From Crambe crambe (lineage: Eukaryota; Porifera; Demospongiae; Poecilosclerida; Crambeidae): a DNA stretch of 64,000 nt. A program made the translations under genes and the position numbers. A model generated the notes under the pieces. The model was not told the origin of the DNA, searched no databases, and worked only from the letters and a program-made list of their open reading frames with translations. Below, in pieces: positions 26,601 to 38,400 of the stretch. Numbering within the stretch: the stretch's first letter is position 1; the number at the start of each line of letters is the position of its first letter. Location: assembly GCA_963924555.1 (NCBI GenBank), contig OZ004586.1:4050501-4114500 (forward strand). Direction: 5' to 3'.

Positions 26601-29600
26601 TGAAAAGTGACCTACCTGTTCATGTGAATGGTCACTTTATTTTGGACTCAAATAGAAGAAATTTATGGAAGAGCACTGACCCAGATGTCCCAGATGACAG
26701 ATCAAGATGGAATGCCAATCTGTTCAAAGCAATAGCATCTTCATATGCCAACTTCCTTGCTAATGCCAAGGATTATTACATTGATTCCAAATATAAAGGA
26801 TGGACACTTGCTTTAAATGCCTTGCACAACTATTATAAATTGTTCCCAAGATTTAGTGTAGTCAGTGTCGCCAAACAGTGGGATAAATTGAACTGCATTG
26901 TTCACAAGATATTACTAAAAGAGAATGCCCAAATTTTGTGCGTATTCGAATCTGATGGTTCAACTAGTAGTGGACAAACGATTATTGCAACTTGGCATCC
27001 ACTGATTGCCCCAGCACAATCTGATCAAGTATACTTTTGGACACATGAAATGACTAGTGCAAAACGTAAAGTCATTCATCCGATCCTCTCATCCATAGGA
27101 ATGAAACTGACCTCTGCTCCACCCAGAGTGATGGAGTGTTTTAATGCTGTAATATCCAAACCTGAACAAGAATGTGTAACCCGATCTTCTGACCAAAAAG
27201 AAGTGGCTCTTGCTTCAACTAAACTCCAACAAAAATGTGCAACTCCTTCTAACCCTCAAGAAGTGGCTCTTACTACGTGTACAAGGCGTAAAATTCCTTC
27301 TCTCTCTCCACAGTCAGCTTTTGATTATTACACAAAGCATAGTAGTTTTGCATCAAGTGGCACTATGGAGCCATGTCAAATATCAGAAACTATTTTCCAT
27401 GATACTGAAACATTCTTAGTCTTCATCAAGTATTTGCTAAAGATTGAAATAGTGGAAAATAAGAATGAAACTAGTAAACCTGGTGCAAGAGAGACGGTGA
27501 GCGCAACACCTGAACCCCCTAAGACATTTCCAGAAGAGCCTTTCTCACATTTTCTTTTACTGTCAGCTGATGGAGTTCTGAGGAAATTTGATGCAGAGAG
27601 TAAGATACTGAATTCTCATTTTTCACATCTCTTTTCACATCAGCACCTTGATAAATTCCTACATCCAGAGTTGAGAACTTTACACTTCCATCCCTCTTAT
27701 TTCATTCATCCTGAGGATACTGACAAAGACAGAATATTGAAAGTTTTTTTAAATATATTTGATGACACCTTCCATCAGAAATTAAAATCTCAAAATTGTG
27801 TGACCAACTATTCACCTATGATTAGAAAAGATGCACTAAAAAAATATTGGACGTGTTTCTATCTTGATGGTGTTTTTTCAGAGTATCTAAATATGTTTTT
27901 AAAGAATTGGGCTTTGTTGTTAACTGTTGATGATCGCTTATTCTCCTTGAGTTCTGAAGTAGTGCCAATGTATCTTCCTGAAACACCTGATTACACAATC
28001 CAGAACATGTGTATCGTAATGCAGAAATTGAAAATGCCATTTCTTGATGCTTCTGTTGTCAGGGCCCAAGTCAATTGTCCAAAACTGAATGAGCAGGATC
28101 GTATTTTAAATAATGTTTCTCAAGTTAATAATAGCACCCCTTTGATCTCTACATTGAAGATACAGGAAATTGATATGATGATACACTATTTCTCTCAAAG
28201 TCCAAAACATTTGGATGAGAAGTGGCTAACCCTTATACAGTCACTTCCTTTCTTTGAAGATGTTTTGGGACAGTATCAGCCAATAATTGGCAGAGAAGCA
28301 TTCATCTGGCCTCAGGATGCATCAGCTGCTGGTTACAAGTCATGGTCAAAAGGATCAAACAGTATTTTTATCAAAAATTATGCAAAATGGCAGGAATTAG
28401 GCTCTCATCAGCAGTTATCTCTGAAGACTATAAGCAAGGAACTATTATATGTAAAGTTCATATTCCCTAATTTCTGTGAGTTGGATGAAGATGAGCGTTA
28501 TAAACATTTGGAGCACATAAGAGATACCGTGTACTCTACTTGTAAACACTATAAAGATCTTGATGCACGTTACCAGTCAAAATCTACACTTAAACTAATT
28601 CGTGAAGCAAGACAGTTCATTGGATCCTTGACTGACTTGAAGTGCATAGGCTCTGAGAGTTCCTGCCTTCAACCCGTCAGTGCTTTCTGCGATCACACGA
28701 TAGAGATATTCAAGGTCTTCTCTTGTGATTTCCAAAAGTTACCAGAACAATTGCAATCTGAAAAATGGCTGACATTCTTTAAAGAGCTGGGTCTTAAGGT
28801 CATTTTAACTACAACTGAATATTTGAATATTTGCAATAAGACTGCTCAGAGAAAAGTAAATGCAGACATTTCTAAGTACTCAGCTGCTTTAATTAAGTAC
28901 ATATTCACTAAAGAAATTACGGAAAAATGGTACCATGACTGTTCTTTCTTAAGTCAAGTTTCTAATATTGCATTTGCTTGCACTGAAAATCTGTCTTGTT
29001 TAGAGTGGATACATCCTGGTGCTCATCAAGAGGCTGCATTAGTGAGTTTGAATGGTGCTGCTTCTGACGAACTGAAGAACCTCTTATGGACAGTAAGGCC
29101 CATCATTAAACTTCCGTGGATATGCACATATTATCCTGATAAGAAGACAAAATCCCTTCTAAGTAATCTGAAAATTGTTGTTAAAGCTAGCATTGATGAT
29201 ATTATATCAAACATCAGGAATATCAGTACGAAGAGCCCTTATGCTAATGAGGCACTCTTTGGCAATTACCCAAGTGACTTGACTCCACCTTCTGGAGTGT
29301 TGACAAATTTAATGTTAGTTATGTTGGATAATCTGATATTCCTTAATGACGACCTATCAAATGTTCCCATTTCAGCTCTTGCCAAACTTTCATGTATCCC
29401 AGTCCACAGTGATCTATTCGAGAAAGACAGCAAGCAAGTGGTACTTGTAAAACCCAGCTGTGTTCTTCGGTATAATAGTGATGCTGAAAGATATCATCCA
29501 TTCCTGCATAAAATTCCTGAAGAGTTGTTGAGAGTATCCAACTTAATGGAAAAACTTGAAATTAAACACCAGGTGGGTTTACATCACCTGAAAATCGTTT

Positions 29601-31889
29601 TAGAAAAGGTATTCATCAGTTCCCAAGGGTTAAGGCTTGACCCAAATACTAAGCAAAGTGTTATAAAAGCTATGGAAAACCTCAAGAATCTCTTACCAAG
29701 AAAAGGACAAGGAGATAAATCAAGTGGTATTCTATCTCCATTATACCTACCTGATACAGAAGGCAGGCTAAAGCTATCAACAGACTTACTTTATGGTGAC
29801 ACTTACAATTATTTTGGTCACATGAAACTCACCCTTACTGATACTCAATACTCTCATTTTGACATTACAGAGGAAATGTATGGTGTAGATGCTTCAGAGC
29901 TTTGTCATTTGTTACCTGAACAGGTGAGACCACTAGGGATGTCGTTAGTATGTAAGCAAGTGCTTGATGAAGATAGCGACATAGTAGAAGATTCAGAACT
30001 TGCTATACGGTTAGGGAAATCGATTCAGCATGAAAGTCAGCCATTAGCAATTGTGAAGGTTGCTAAAAAGCATAATATTGCAGACACCAATGATGGTGAT
30101 CTGAAATCCACTGTTTCCACATTTCTATCATCTCTCAGGATTATAACAGTAAGGAATTTAAAAACTGACATCAAATTGATTGATTCAGACACTCTGATTG
30201 GAAATATTACAAGTGATTTTGTCCTCAGTGTTGATGAGAATGAGCCTTATCTTTATCTTGACTATGACTGCGATGATCCTGAGGAAGTCACTCTTCACAT
30301 CGCTCAGCATATATGCAAGACATTGTTCCAACAAGAGAAATCATCTGATTCAATAGAGAAATTCATACGATTTATCTCTCTATATATGAAAGCAGAATCG
30401 CCAAAGCAGAGAGAACGTCTACTTTCCAAATATAGTTTATCAATTAAAAGTAGAAGTGCTGATGAGTTTACAGCGAAACTTGGAGAGGAAATACCAAAGT
30501 GTTTCCACAGCCGACTTGATCGAGACCTTTATAATGTCTTTAGGCCCATGGAATATGTCGGATATGAGAAAACAGAAGGTAACATCATAGTAGCTCAAAT
30601 TCTGCACCCTGCCGTGCAAGAAGAAGTGGATCACAGACTCCACAAAAGGTTTAAGATTAGCACCAGCCAAGATGATATGGATGGTAGGGATGTGAGTATT
30701 CTTGATCTCTACAAGTTCCTTATAGGCCGCAGGAAGGAGAGAGTAACTCCACTTGTGCCAGAAGGTGACAGAGCAGCTTTGGTTCCATATGATGCTGATA
30801 ATGACTTAATCAATTTAAGGAGGGCTATGTATGAAGGAAATCTAGTTGATATATTGGCTTCCATATGTAAAGAACTGAAGGAAGTGTGGGAACTCACTCC
30901 TGAACTGAGGAGAAAAGCTGTGCGACGCTTGTACCTCAAGTGGCATCCAGATAAAAACCTTGATGATCCAGCAAAAGCCAAAAAGGTTTTCTTATTTCTT
31001 ACGCAGCAAATAGAGCACCTTGACAATGGGGAGCCCCTTGATGATCCCTCTGAAGAGATGAAGAAGACAGAAATGGAGCGACCTTCAACTCCGCCACCAG
31101 CATCTAGTCGTTCAAAGATGCAATCTGATTTTGATCGCTGGAATCGTACTGCATCCGATATCAATGAAGCTTACATAAATGAACAAACTCGTGCAGATTC
31201 TAATAAAGATTCATCTCCATTTGATAAAATTATCGATCAAAGAAACCCAGAAGAAGGAGGACGTTGGGTGAAACAAGCTGCAGTTGATTATGAAGTCCTT
31301 ACTGGTATGTATATACTGTATGTAGCTATTCTCCCCAGCCAAACAATGATGTTTAGGGACCCACTAGCTATCACTGATATGATTGATGGACTGCTAATTA
31401 AATTATTAAATGCACCATGTTCCCCCCCTCACCCAAAGACTTTTTGTATCTAACCAACACATCACTTTCATGATAGCTAGATACAATATTGACATCACTT
31501 TTATTATAATCACTATAATAGGTATCTACAACGAGGCTCAAACTAACTTGGGTTATGGTCACGTGTGCTTCATGGCTCACCAGGTGGTGGAGAAGACACT
31601 GAAAGGAGGCGTGTATGCCCTCTGTGGATTGGATGGACGTGGTCTGATGGATCATAACCTGACAAGACATGCTTATGCCCTGCAGGCCCTACAGGATGTT
31701 CCCCCAGAAACTCAAAATCTCGCTCAGCATTGTATCCCACTTGAGAACTATTACTTGGACACACGATATCCTAATCGCTGGCCAGGGTATGCTGATATTC
31801 CCTCAAACCACTACACACATGAGCAGGCCAGTGAAGCTAAAGATCACGCAAAGGCTGTTCTGGATATTGTGGAGACACTCATGCATTAG
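13217..31889 (+). CDS. Sacsin-like protein B, complete (4403 aa predicted)
   Basis: Complete sacsin-family gene. Coding exons are 13217-13321, 14005-14263, 18825-31304 and 31522-31889, with GT-AG introns of phase 0, 1 and 1. The ATG at 13217 is preferred because gene C has its start at the matching place; an in-frame ATG at 13154 lies in sequence that gene C does not keep coding. SIRPT1 has its N-box at residues 36-44 (EMIQNADDA) and [17 protein letters not shown] split across the second intron. SIRPT2 has ELIQNADDA at about 1392 and SIRPT3 ELLQNADDA at about 2361. A J-like domain has HPD at about 4162-4164, and HEPN fills about 4282-4403. Human sacsin is 4579 aa with the same order plus an N-terminal Ubl, which is absent here. 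By family knowledge it should be a cytosolic ATP-binding Hsp70/90-type co-chaperone. All three N-boxes keep the Asn and Asp of HSP90-like ATPases. Confidence 0.93.
13322..14004 (+). other. Intron 1 of gene B
   Basis: A 683-bp phase-0 intron, GTATTA...TATAG, lying between coding for DGQIFK and [10 protein letters not shown]. The matching intron in gene C is only 138 bp. It contains a CAA-rich stretch near 13826-13880 and no coding sequence. Confidence 0.85.
14464..14537. repeat. 26-bp tandem repeat, about 2.8 copies
   Basis: A unit starting ATAGTACCTATACTTGCGGG is repeated with few changes. It sits just inside intron 2 of gene B and is missing at the same place in gene C. Confidence 0.85.
15006..15031. 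repeat. C26 homopolymer
   Basis: An uninterrupted run of 26 C in intron 2 of gene B. Two similar runs lie at 34547 and 43047. Confidence 0.95.
16581..16617 (-). mobile_element. Hairpin element terminus, copy 1
   Basis: Perfect 9-bp stem AGAGAGTGC/GCACTCTCT with a 4-base loop (16585-16606), plus flanks TATC and GTAGGGATG. The same 37 bp occurs in reverse orientation at 58642-58678, where it closes the insertion in gene C. The shared stretch ends sharply, as expected of a transposon end with a subterminal hairpin. Confidence 0.6.
16807..16858. repeat. TTC/ATT mixed microsatellite
   Basis: Alternating blocks of TTC and ATT triplets, about 52 bp. Confidence 0.85.
17637..17716. repeat. CT then GT/G-rich simple repeat
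   Basis: A (CT)n run passes into GTGCGTGC, GTGT and a G-rich tail. Confidence 0.9.
26490..26565 (+). repeat. Internal duplication in gene B coding
   Basis: The GIAAPLSL segment appears twice in frame (GIAAPLSLPRSTTS then GIAAPLSLLPSNTE). Genes A and C have it once, so this is a recent short in-frame duplication specific to B, in the region after SIRPT3. Confidence 0.8.
31305..31521 (+). other. Last intron of gene B
   Basis: A 217-bp phase-1 intron, GTATGT...ATAATAG, separating the J-domain side of the giant exon from the HEPN exon. It matches the last intron of gene A. Confidence 0.88.
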
Positions 31890-31960
31890 TGCATACATTA
31901 GTGGAATGTTAATAATGTGTTTACTAGCTAGCTACCTACCTATACACACTTGCCATAATA

Positions 31961-31966
31961 ATAAAT
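31961..31966 (+). terminator. Poly(A) signal of gene B
   Basis: AATAAA lies 72 bp past the stop, followed at once by a strong GT/T-rich stretch (about 31971-32028), the usual downstream element for cleavage and polyadenylation. Confidence 0.65.
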
Positions 31967-32622
31967 AGCTAGTTTTATTTTGTTGTTGTTTTTTGTTGGT
32001 TTTTTTTGCTTTTGTTTTGTTGTTTGTTCTCGATATAGCTCTTTTGTACATATAACTACTACAGTGTGGTTTTTTGAGCAATTATTATTACATTAGCCCC
32101 ATAAATTTATTCAGTGCTGTTAATCATGACTGTAGCTATGAATATACACTGCTTCATGGCTGACCTACGTACCTATTAGGCTATCAATGTCTATTGAGTC
32201 AATTATCAATTACTGGACACTTTTTCTGGCATCTGGTTTATACCATGCAGTAGCTATGATTTAGATATCAGAAGATAGCCCATTGAAAACTGATTCGGAA
32301 TCCTGACTTTTAGTTATGGCAGATTCTATACATCATTAAAGCAGGTGTTCAAAAAAAATCAATAATCAGACAAAAGTATCAATTATTTCAGACTGCTACC
32401 AATTTAAAAACTTTACACCAGCTCCTACAGACTAACTGGTAGCCCCAAGCTGCTACTACAAACCTTAGCTATGAGCTTACCTATACCAAGGGGTCTTTGG
32501 CCTGGTTTCGCTACTTAACAAAGGTGCCACTGCTGGTGAAGTCCAGGCAGTTAGCTATTCATGATGTTATCATACATTAGGTCAGAATGATTGAAGACTA
32601 TTTGTGTGGCTCCTCCCCTCCA

Positions 32623-32870
32623 AATTGATCATAAACATGTCTATAAGAGTGCTGGATAGGCAGCCAAAAGCTTTGGAGTTTTGACTGTACTAGTGCTTGA
32701 TAATTGATCATAAACATGTCTATAAGAGTGCTGGATAGGCAGCCAAAAGCTTTGGAGTTTTGACTGTACTAGTGCTTGATAATTGCTGTATTTGTATTAT
32801 AGTTGGCTGATTCGTGGCCAATTATTGAATAGCAAACAAGTCAAAGAGTGCTGGATAGGCAGCCAAAAGC
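32623..32870. repeat. 79-bp tandem repeat, two full plus one partial copy
   Basis: Copies at 32623-32701 and 32702-32780 are essentially identical. A third partial copy near 32840-32870 keeps AGAGTGCTGGATAGGCAGCC. Confidence 0.92.
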
Positions 32871-33211
32871 TTTTGACTATATATAGCTACTTCCTTGTAT
32901 AATACATGATGCTGTCACGACACACGTCTGCATAGCTATTACAATTTTGCTAAGGAAGAGATGTTTTAGAGCATATTTAGCTAGTGCTGCATGGTGTTTA
33001 TCAGGCCTGTAGCCAGCAGGCGGCTCAGCGGGCTTGAGCCCCCCCTTTGATTTAGGAAATACTTATAGAATAAGAATAGAAGATTATTAATAATAATTAT
33101 TTGCTTCCATGTGCTCAAGAAATTATTGATCAGCACAGTTATCAGCATGTGGAGTGCTAGTGATGCATAAATGTGAACACCATGACCTTCACTTTCATCC
33201 TGACATTCTAA

Positions 33212-33325
33212 TCAATATTTCATCTGTGATAGATGAATTGCTAATGTTGATTCAACTTTTCAGGAATCGTTGAGTCAATCATCATGGCCAATCTACTCAA
33301 CGATTCTTGCACAGATGAAATATAG
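33212..33325. repeat. Imperfect foldback
   Basis: ATATTTCATCTGTG and CACAGATGAAATAT form outer arms; GAATCGTTGAGT and ACTCAACGATTC form inner arms around a short loop. Confidence 0.65.
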
Positions 33326-34041
33326 CTAATGCAAGACCTTAACACTATTCACATTCAGTTGACACGAGCACTGATCACTGAATGGGTCATTTGAGGATTT
33401 TGACATTCCTAGAAACATTTCAGGCCAAACCCATCAACTACAGGCATCATACACACTCTCCTGGTGAGCACTTAGGGTACTTGAACCTTTAGAATTCCAC
33501 GGGCTTCTAAGATTATACCTGTACATGCTTCTCTAGACATCAATGCTCCAGCTTCCCCCCTCCCCCCAAATTTTTTATGTTGTTTATATATGTAGCTAAC
33601 TACAAAAAAGTTAGCACAAGGTCACTTGGGCCCTCATCTGAGACGTCACTAGAATCGGCCTAGCCTAGGCCTTCTAATAACAAATCTGTTCATGATGGTC
33701 ATGTGCTTAAGCCATGCCAACAAAGTGTCTTAGGCAGACCACAGCTACTTAATGGTCAGGCTTAAGATGGTGTGTGGTTTAGTTCATGCATTGCAGGGTT
33801 TCATAGGATTTCCTCACCCAAGAAAAAATCCCAGTATTGGTATTTGCTAAAATGGAGAATTAGCCAATGCAAGAGGGGGCACATCCCCTCCCACACCCCC
33901 CTCGCCGTGGCCTATGGCCACACAATTGGTGAAATTCCTAGATGAAATCCTACACATACGTAATTATCACCATTTTCTATATTCTAGCTATAGAGGTTCA
34001 CCACAGCAAAACTGCTACATATGCCTGACCAGTTATATAAC

Positions 34042-34147
34042 CTACATGATACCTAGTCTTGCGAGCCAGATGTATTGCGTGCCAGACGTATTTCTCCTTC
34101 CCCCCTTCTTCCACAATACGTCTGGCTTGTGAGACTACATGATACCA
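34042..34147. mobile_element. 82-bp foldback MITE with flanking direct repeat
   Basis: Inverted arms of about 22 bp (AGTCTTGCGAGCCAGATGTA and its counterpart at 34114-34136) enclose a pyrimidine-rich loop. The 12-bp CTACATGATACC stands on both sides, apparently a target-site duplication, so the core insertion is about 34054-34134. Confidence 0.7.
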
Positions 34148-34546
34148 TACATCATTAATTGCAAGACACTGTCAACACCACCCTCGGAGAATGAAAATGT
34201 GTAACATTTTAGCTGATAGACTTAATAAGCTATAAAATTTGTTTAGAAATTTATTCTGGCTTGTGATCCTCCTCAGGCCAGAGGTGGTTTGGGGACTGCC
34301 TCATATCAAGGAATGCAGCTGTTTGCAGTGGACATGCTTTAGGGTGTGGTTTAACTGGTTAAGCAAAAGTGGTCGTGGCCATGAAAAAATTTTCCCCACA
34401 CAAAAAGTGCAAGTGCATGGATATCTATCCTTCAGCCACCCCTTTTCTAAAATCCTGGCTACAGCCCTGTTTATTGACACATAACTTTGCATGGAGGAAG
34501 AGGCAAGGGTTTATCATTTGATACATAATGACAGGGTAGAGGGAAG

Positions 34547-34571
34547 CCCCCCCCCCCCCCCCCCCCCCCCC
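34547..34571. repeat. C25 homopolymer
   Basis: 25 C in a row, then T and CCC. Confidence 0.95.
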
Positions 34572-34789
34572 TCCCAAGCTGGAGACTATTCCTGGCCCAA
34601 AACTTTGGCAGCTCATTCCTCAATGATAAGACTCAATTCACTCCAACCTCATTAATTCTCATTCCACCAAAATAATTATATCCAGTTGCTTTCCAAAGTT
34701 TAGTCTTTGAGAGTCCTAACTGGCTTCATAATAATGCATTGATTCTCAGAATCCAGATTCTGATTTGGAGACTATTGCTAGAATATCAA

Positions 34790-35045
34790 TAGAGTGGGAG
34801 TGGCTTTGCAGAGCACTAGCTACACACTGCTGCTGGAGCCTGGGGGATGGCTAGAAAGTACAAATAACTAAGTATAGGATGTCAGTATAGTGGAAATTAT
34901 AAATGTGTGCTTCACAGGATGGAAACAAAAAATAATAGTGACTAGTGACCTATTCAACAGTAGCTACACACAGTAGCAGGGGATAGCTATTATATCAGAT
35001 GCAAGATCAATGTTTGAATACAGGAATAAAAGGTTACTATAGTTT
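34790..35045. repeat. Spacer block paralogous to 11838-12130
   Basis: Same ordered islands as the A-B spacer block. Its position beside the NLR suggests that the NLR-containing segment was either inserted into, or lost from, one of two duplicated spacers. Confidence 0.65.
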
Positions 35046-35103
35046 CTGCATGAACTACCTACCACTTCTTCAACAAAAAAATTGCCCACGTGGAAAGTCA
35101 AAC

Positions 35104-35132
35104 ATAATTGCCTCGGTCTCGTTGTCTAACTA
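35104..35132. repeat. Solo end of the 43978-44122 foldback family
   Basis: GGTCTCGTTGTCTAACTATT is the exact reverse complement of the left end of the element at about 43974. Only one arm is present here. Confidence 0.6.
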
Positions 35133-35479
35133 TTATAATGAATTATCCAACCGCTGCCACCAAAATAACTGACAGAGCGCTAGCAGTTGATAATGGAGTA
35201 AATGTTTAATAAACAAAGAGAGAACCGGCTGAATGAAAACAAATGTTCACAACAACTGAGAATTTTGAATTCTGTCTCTATGGTTATGAAATACTCCCTT
35301 TTATAGGGACAGACATTGATTTCCTCTGATTGGTCGAATGTTTTCCAATAACTAGATATCTCTATAAAAATAAACAATGACTGGTTACAGCCAATAAGAA
35401 TGATGATTTTGTATACTGCTTCAGGTGAATGAACGATAATAATTATATGATTACAGAATGATGCTTACAATACTTACAG

Positions 35480-38400
35480 TTAATAAAGAGTTAGTCTATA
35501 ACAACCATATAACCATGCAAACAGGTTATGCTTATAGATTTTAAAATCTTCTCTGATATCGTTTTCACTCATGTCAAGAGTAAGGAAAAGATTATACACT
35601 GTTGTGAAACGTTCTAAACCACGACATCCAATGCCACAATGGCGCATATTCAGATAACGAAGTGTACTACAGTGTCTAAGATAATAAACTAGAGCTCTTG
35701 CACCAACATCAGCAATGAAATTATGATCAAGTGTGAGTGTAACTAAGTTATTGCAGTGCTTGAGACCATCAGTGAGAGCAATTGCACCATCAGGACCAAT
35801 AGAATTATTACTAATATCAAGTGTATGAAGGTTGCTGATGTGCTTCATGATATTCGCAAAAGTCTTTACAGCACCATCACCAATGTTATTACCACATATA
35901 ATAAGTGTATGCAGATTACTGCAGTGCTTTATGACACCAATAAGAGCTTCCATGCCCTCTCTTCCAATATCATTATAACTGACATCAAATGTATGAAGAG
36001 CACTACAATGCTTTAGGCCATCAGCAAGAGCCCTTGCACCAGCCTCATAAATTTTATTATGTTGAATATCAAGTGTTTGTAGAACATTACAGTTTTTAAG
36101 TGCATCAGCAAGAGCCTTTGCACCATCCTGACCAATATTATTATAACCAATCTTCAGCGTATGGAGGTTCTTGCAGTGCCGTGTAACATCAGAAAAAGCT
36201 CTCATGCCATCTGCATCAATCTTATTGTAGCTAAGTTCAAGTGTGTGCAAAATACTGCAGTGAGTAATAGCACCAAAAAGAGATTTTGCACCAACAGTAC
36301 TGATGTAATTCCCATTGATTTTAAGGCTACGTAAATGAGAGTAGTTGCATACATGTTCAGCAATAGCCTCTGAACCACTATCACAAATGTCACTGTAGCT
36401 AATATTAAGTGTACAGAGACTGTCACAATTGTTTATGATGTCAGCAACTGCTACTGCAGCATCTCTACAATTATTGTAGGATATATCGAGTATACTAAGG
36501 TTGCTACATTGCTTACTAACATCTGCTAGAGCCTTTACTCCGTCTTTACTGATATCATTACTACTTACATCAAGAACATGAAGGTTAACACAAAGTCCAA
36601 GTGCAGAAAATAGGAATTTTGCGCCATCATTGCTAATACAATTTCCACTAATTCTCAATGTATGTAAAAAAGAATGTTTTCCTAAATGTTCAGAAAGAGC
36701 CTTCACACCATCATCTTGAATATCGTTATAACTGAGGTTGAGTGTATGAAGGTGATTATCATACTCAAAAATTTTAGCAAGGGCAAGAGCACCATCTTTA
36801 CCAATATGATTGTGGCTAATATCCAGTGTGTGAAGATTGTTGCAATACTTAAGATATGCGAACAGAGAATTTGCTCCATCATTACCAAATCTATTGCCAT
36901 CAAAGTAGAATGCATGTAAATCAGGCCTATGGTTTCTTAACTGCACAGCAAGATGGTCACCATGAATGTTATTACCACTAACATGAAGTGTATGCAACTT
37001 ACTCCAATACTTCATGACATCGGAGAGAGCCTCGGCACCATCATTACCAATATTGTTATGACCAATATTAAGAGTGTGAAGGTTATGGCAGTGCTTGAGG
37101 ACATCAGCTAGAGCCTTTGCACCATCACTATGAAGAGCATTATGACTAATATTGAATTCCTGTAGATTAATGTTAATGAACATATCACCAAGAACCCCAT
37201 CATAAAAAGCAATCTTGCTGATATAATTATTACCAATATCAAGAGTGTGTAGATCAGTGCAATATTTAAGACCATCTGCTAGAACCTTCACACCATCATT
37301 TCCAAGAACACTATTACTGATGATAAGGGTATGAAGTTCAGTGCAACTTTTTAAAGCCTTAGCAAGAGCTAGACAGCCAAGTTTATATAGGTTATTATGA
37401 GAAATATTAAGTTCATGCAAGTTATCGCATGCTTTAAGAGCACTCGCTAGAGCTTCAGCTCCTTCTTCATCAATCTTATCGAAGTCAATGCTATTTTCAC
37501 TGATATTTAGGGTACGGCAATGTTTCAAAACCTTAACAATAGCTGTTGCTCCATCAGTTCCTATTCGATTACAAGAAATATCAAATGTAAGCAAGTTATA
37601 GCAGTTTATGAGAGATGAAGCAAGTATTTTAGCACCATGACTATCAACACAGTTATTGGATAAGTTAATTGTGTGCAGGTTACTCAAGTCATTAAATTCA
37701 AGTGTATCAGATAAAGGCTTTACATTGGATCCAGAGCAGGCCGTCAAGTGAGAACAAACAGCAGCTATTCCACTATTCCCACTACCAACATTTTTTATAT
37801 CAAGTGTGTCAATAATGACATCTATCTTAACCAGAAATAAGGCATCTGCACCATGCTTAGTGATATTATTATTCCATAAAAGGAGTTCAAATTCACCAAT
37901 ATCCTTTACACAATTGGTTATTGCCATTGCTCCTTCATCGCCAATAAGATTACAGCTTAAGTTCAGTGTACGAAGATTGAGGCAAGATTCAATACTACCA
38001 GCTAGAGCAAGTGCTCCATCATCACTGATAAGATTAATGCTCAGTTGAAGCTCTTTGATGCTAGTATATTTTATGCCATTAGAAAGAACTCTAGCTCCTT
38101 CATCATCTATACTGCAGTTAACAAGGCTGAGCTTGCGACAAACTGAAATCCTTTTTAGGTCAATTGAAAGGACCTTAACTAGTACTGGTTGTAGCTTAGA
38201 ATTGCACATGCTGACATCATTTAAGCCACTCACGTTGTGAAAGTAGAAGGGAAGTGGAATAAGAGTTGAAACCAAATATTGTTTGCTGTAATTACTACCA
38301 AACCAAATATTGAGGAATCGGCTGCACTTAGATTTCAAATTGTCTACAAATAATTGTAGTACATCATCTGAAGAATAAAGCGGATTGTTTCCAGTGGAAT

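Larger units (their letters stand above)
33002..34469. mobile_element. Possible hAT-like non-autonomous element
   Basis: The left end reads CAGGCCTGTAGCCAG and the right end CTGGCTACAGCCCTG, inverted with one mismatch in 15 bp. CAG...GTAGCCAG ends are typical of hAT termini. TTTAT flanks both ends, but hAT should give an 8-bp duplication, so these may be ends of two different elements. No transposase frame is present. Confidence 0.4.
31890..35479. other. Spacer between gene B and the NLR gene
   Basis: 3.6 kb with no credible gene. It contains a 79-bp tandem repeat, a possible 1.47-kb hAT-like non-autonomous element, a small foldback with a flanking direct repeat nested in it, a C homopolymer and a block paralogous to the A-B spacer. 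Genes B and NLR converge here, so it should hold both 3' ends. No clear minus-strand AATAAA was found for the NLR. Confidence 0.7.

Noticed and set aside
36202-36919. Minus- and plus-strand open frames inside the LRR region
   Set aside because: Shadows of the repeated NLR coding frame caused by LRR periodicity.
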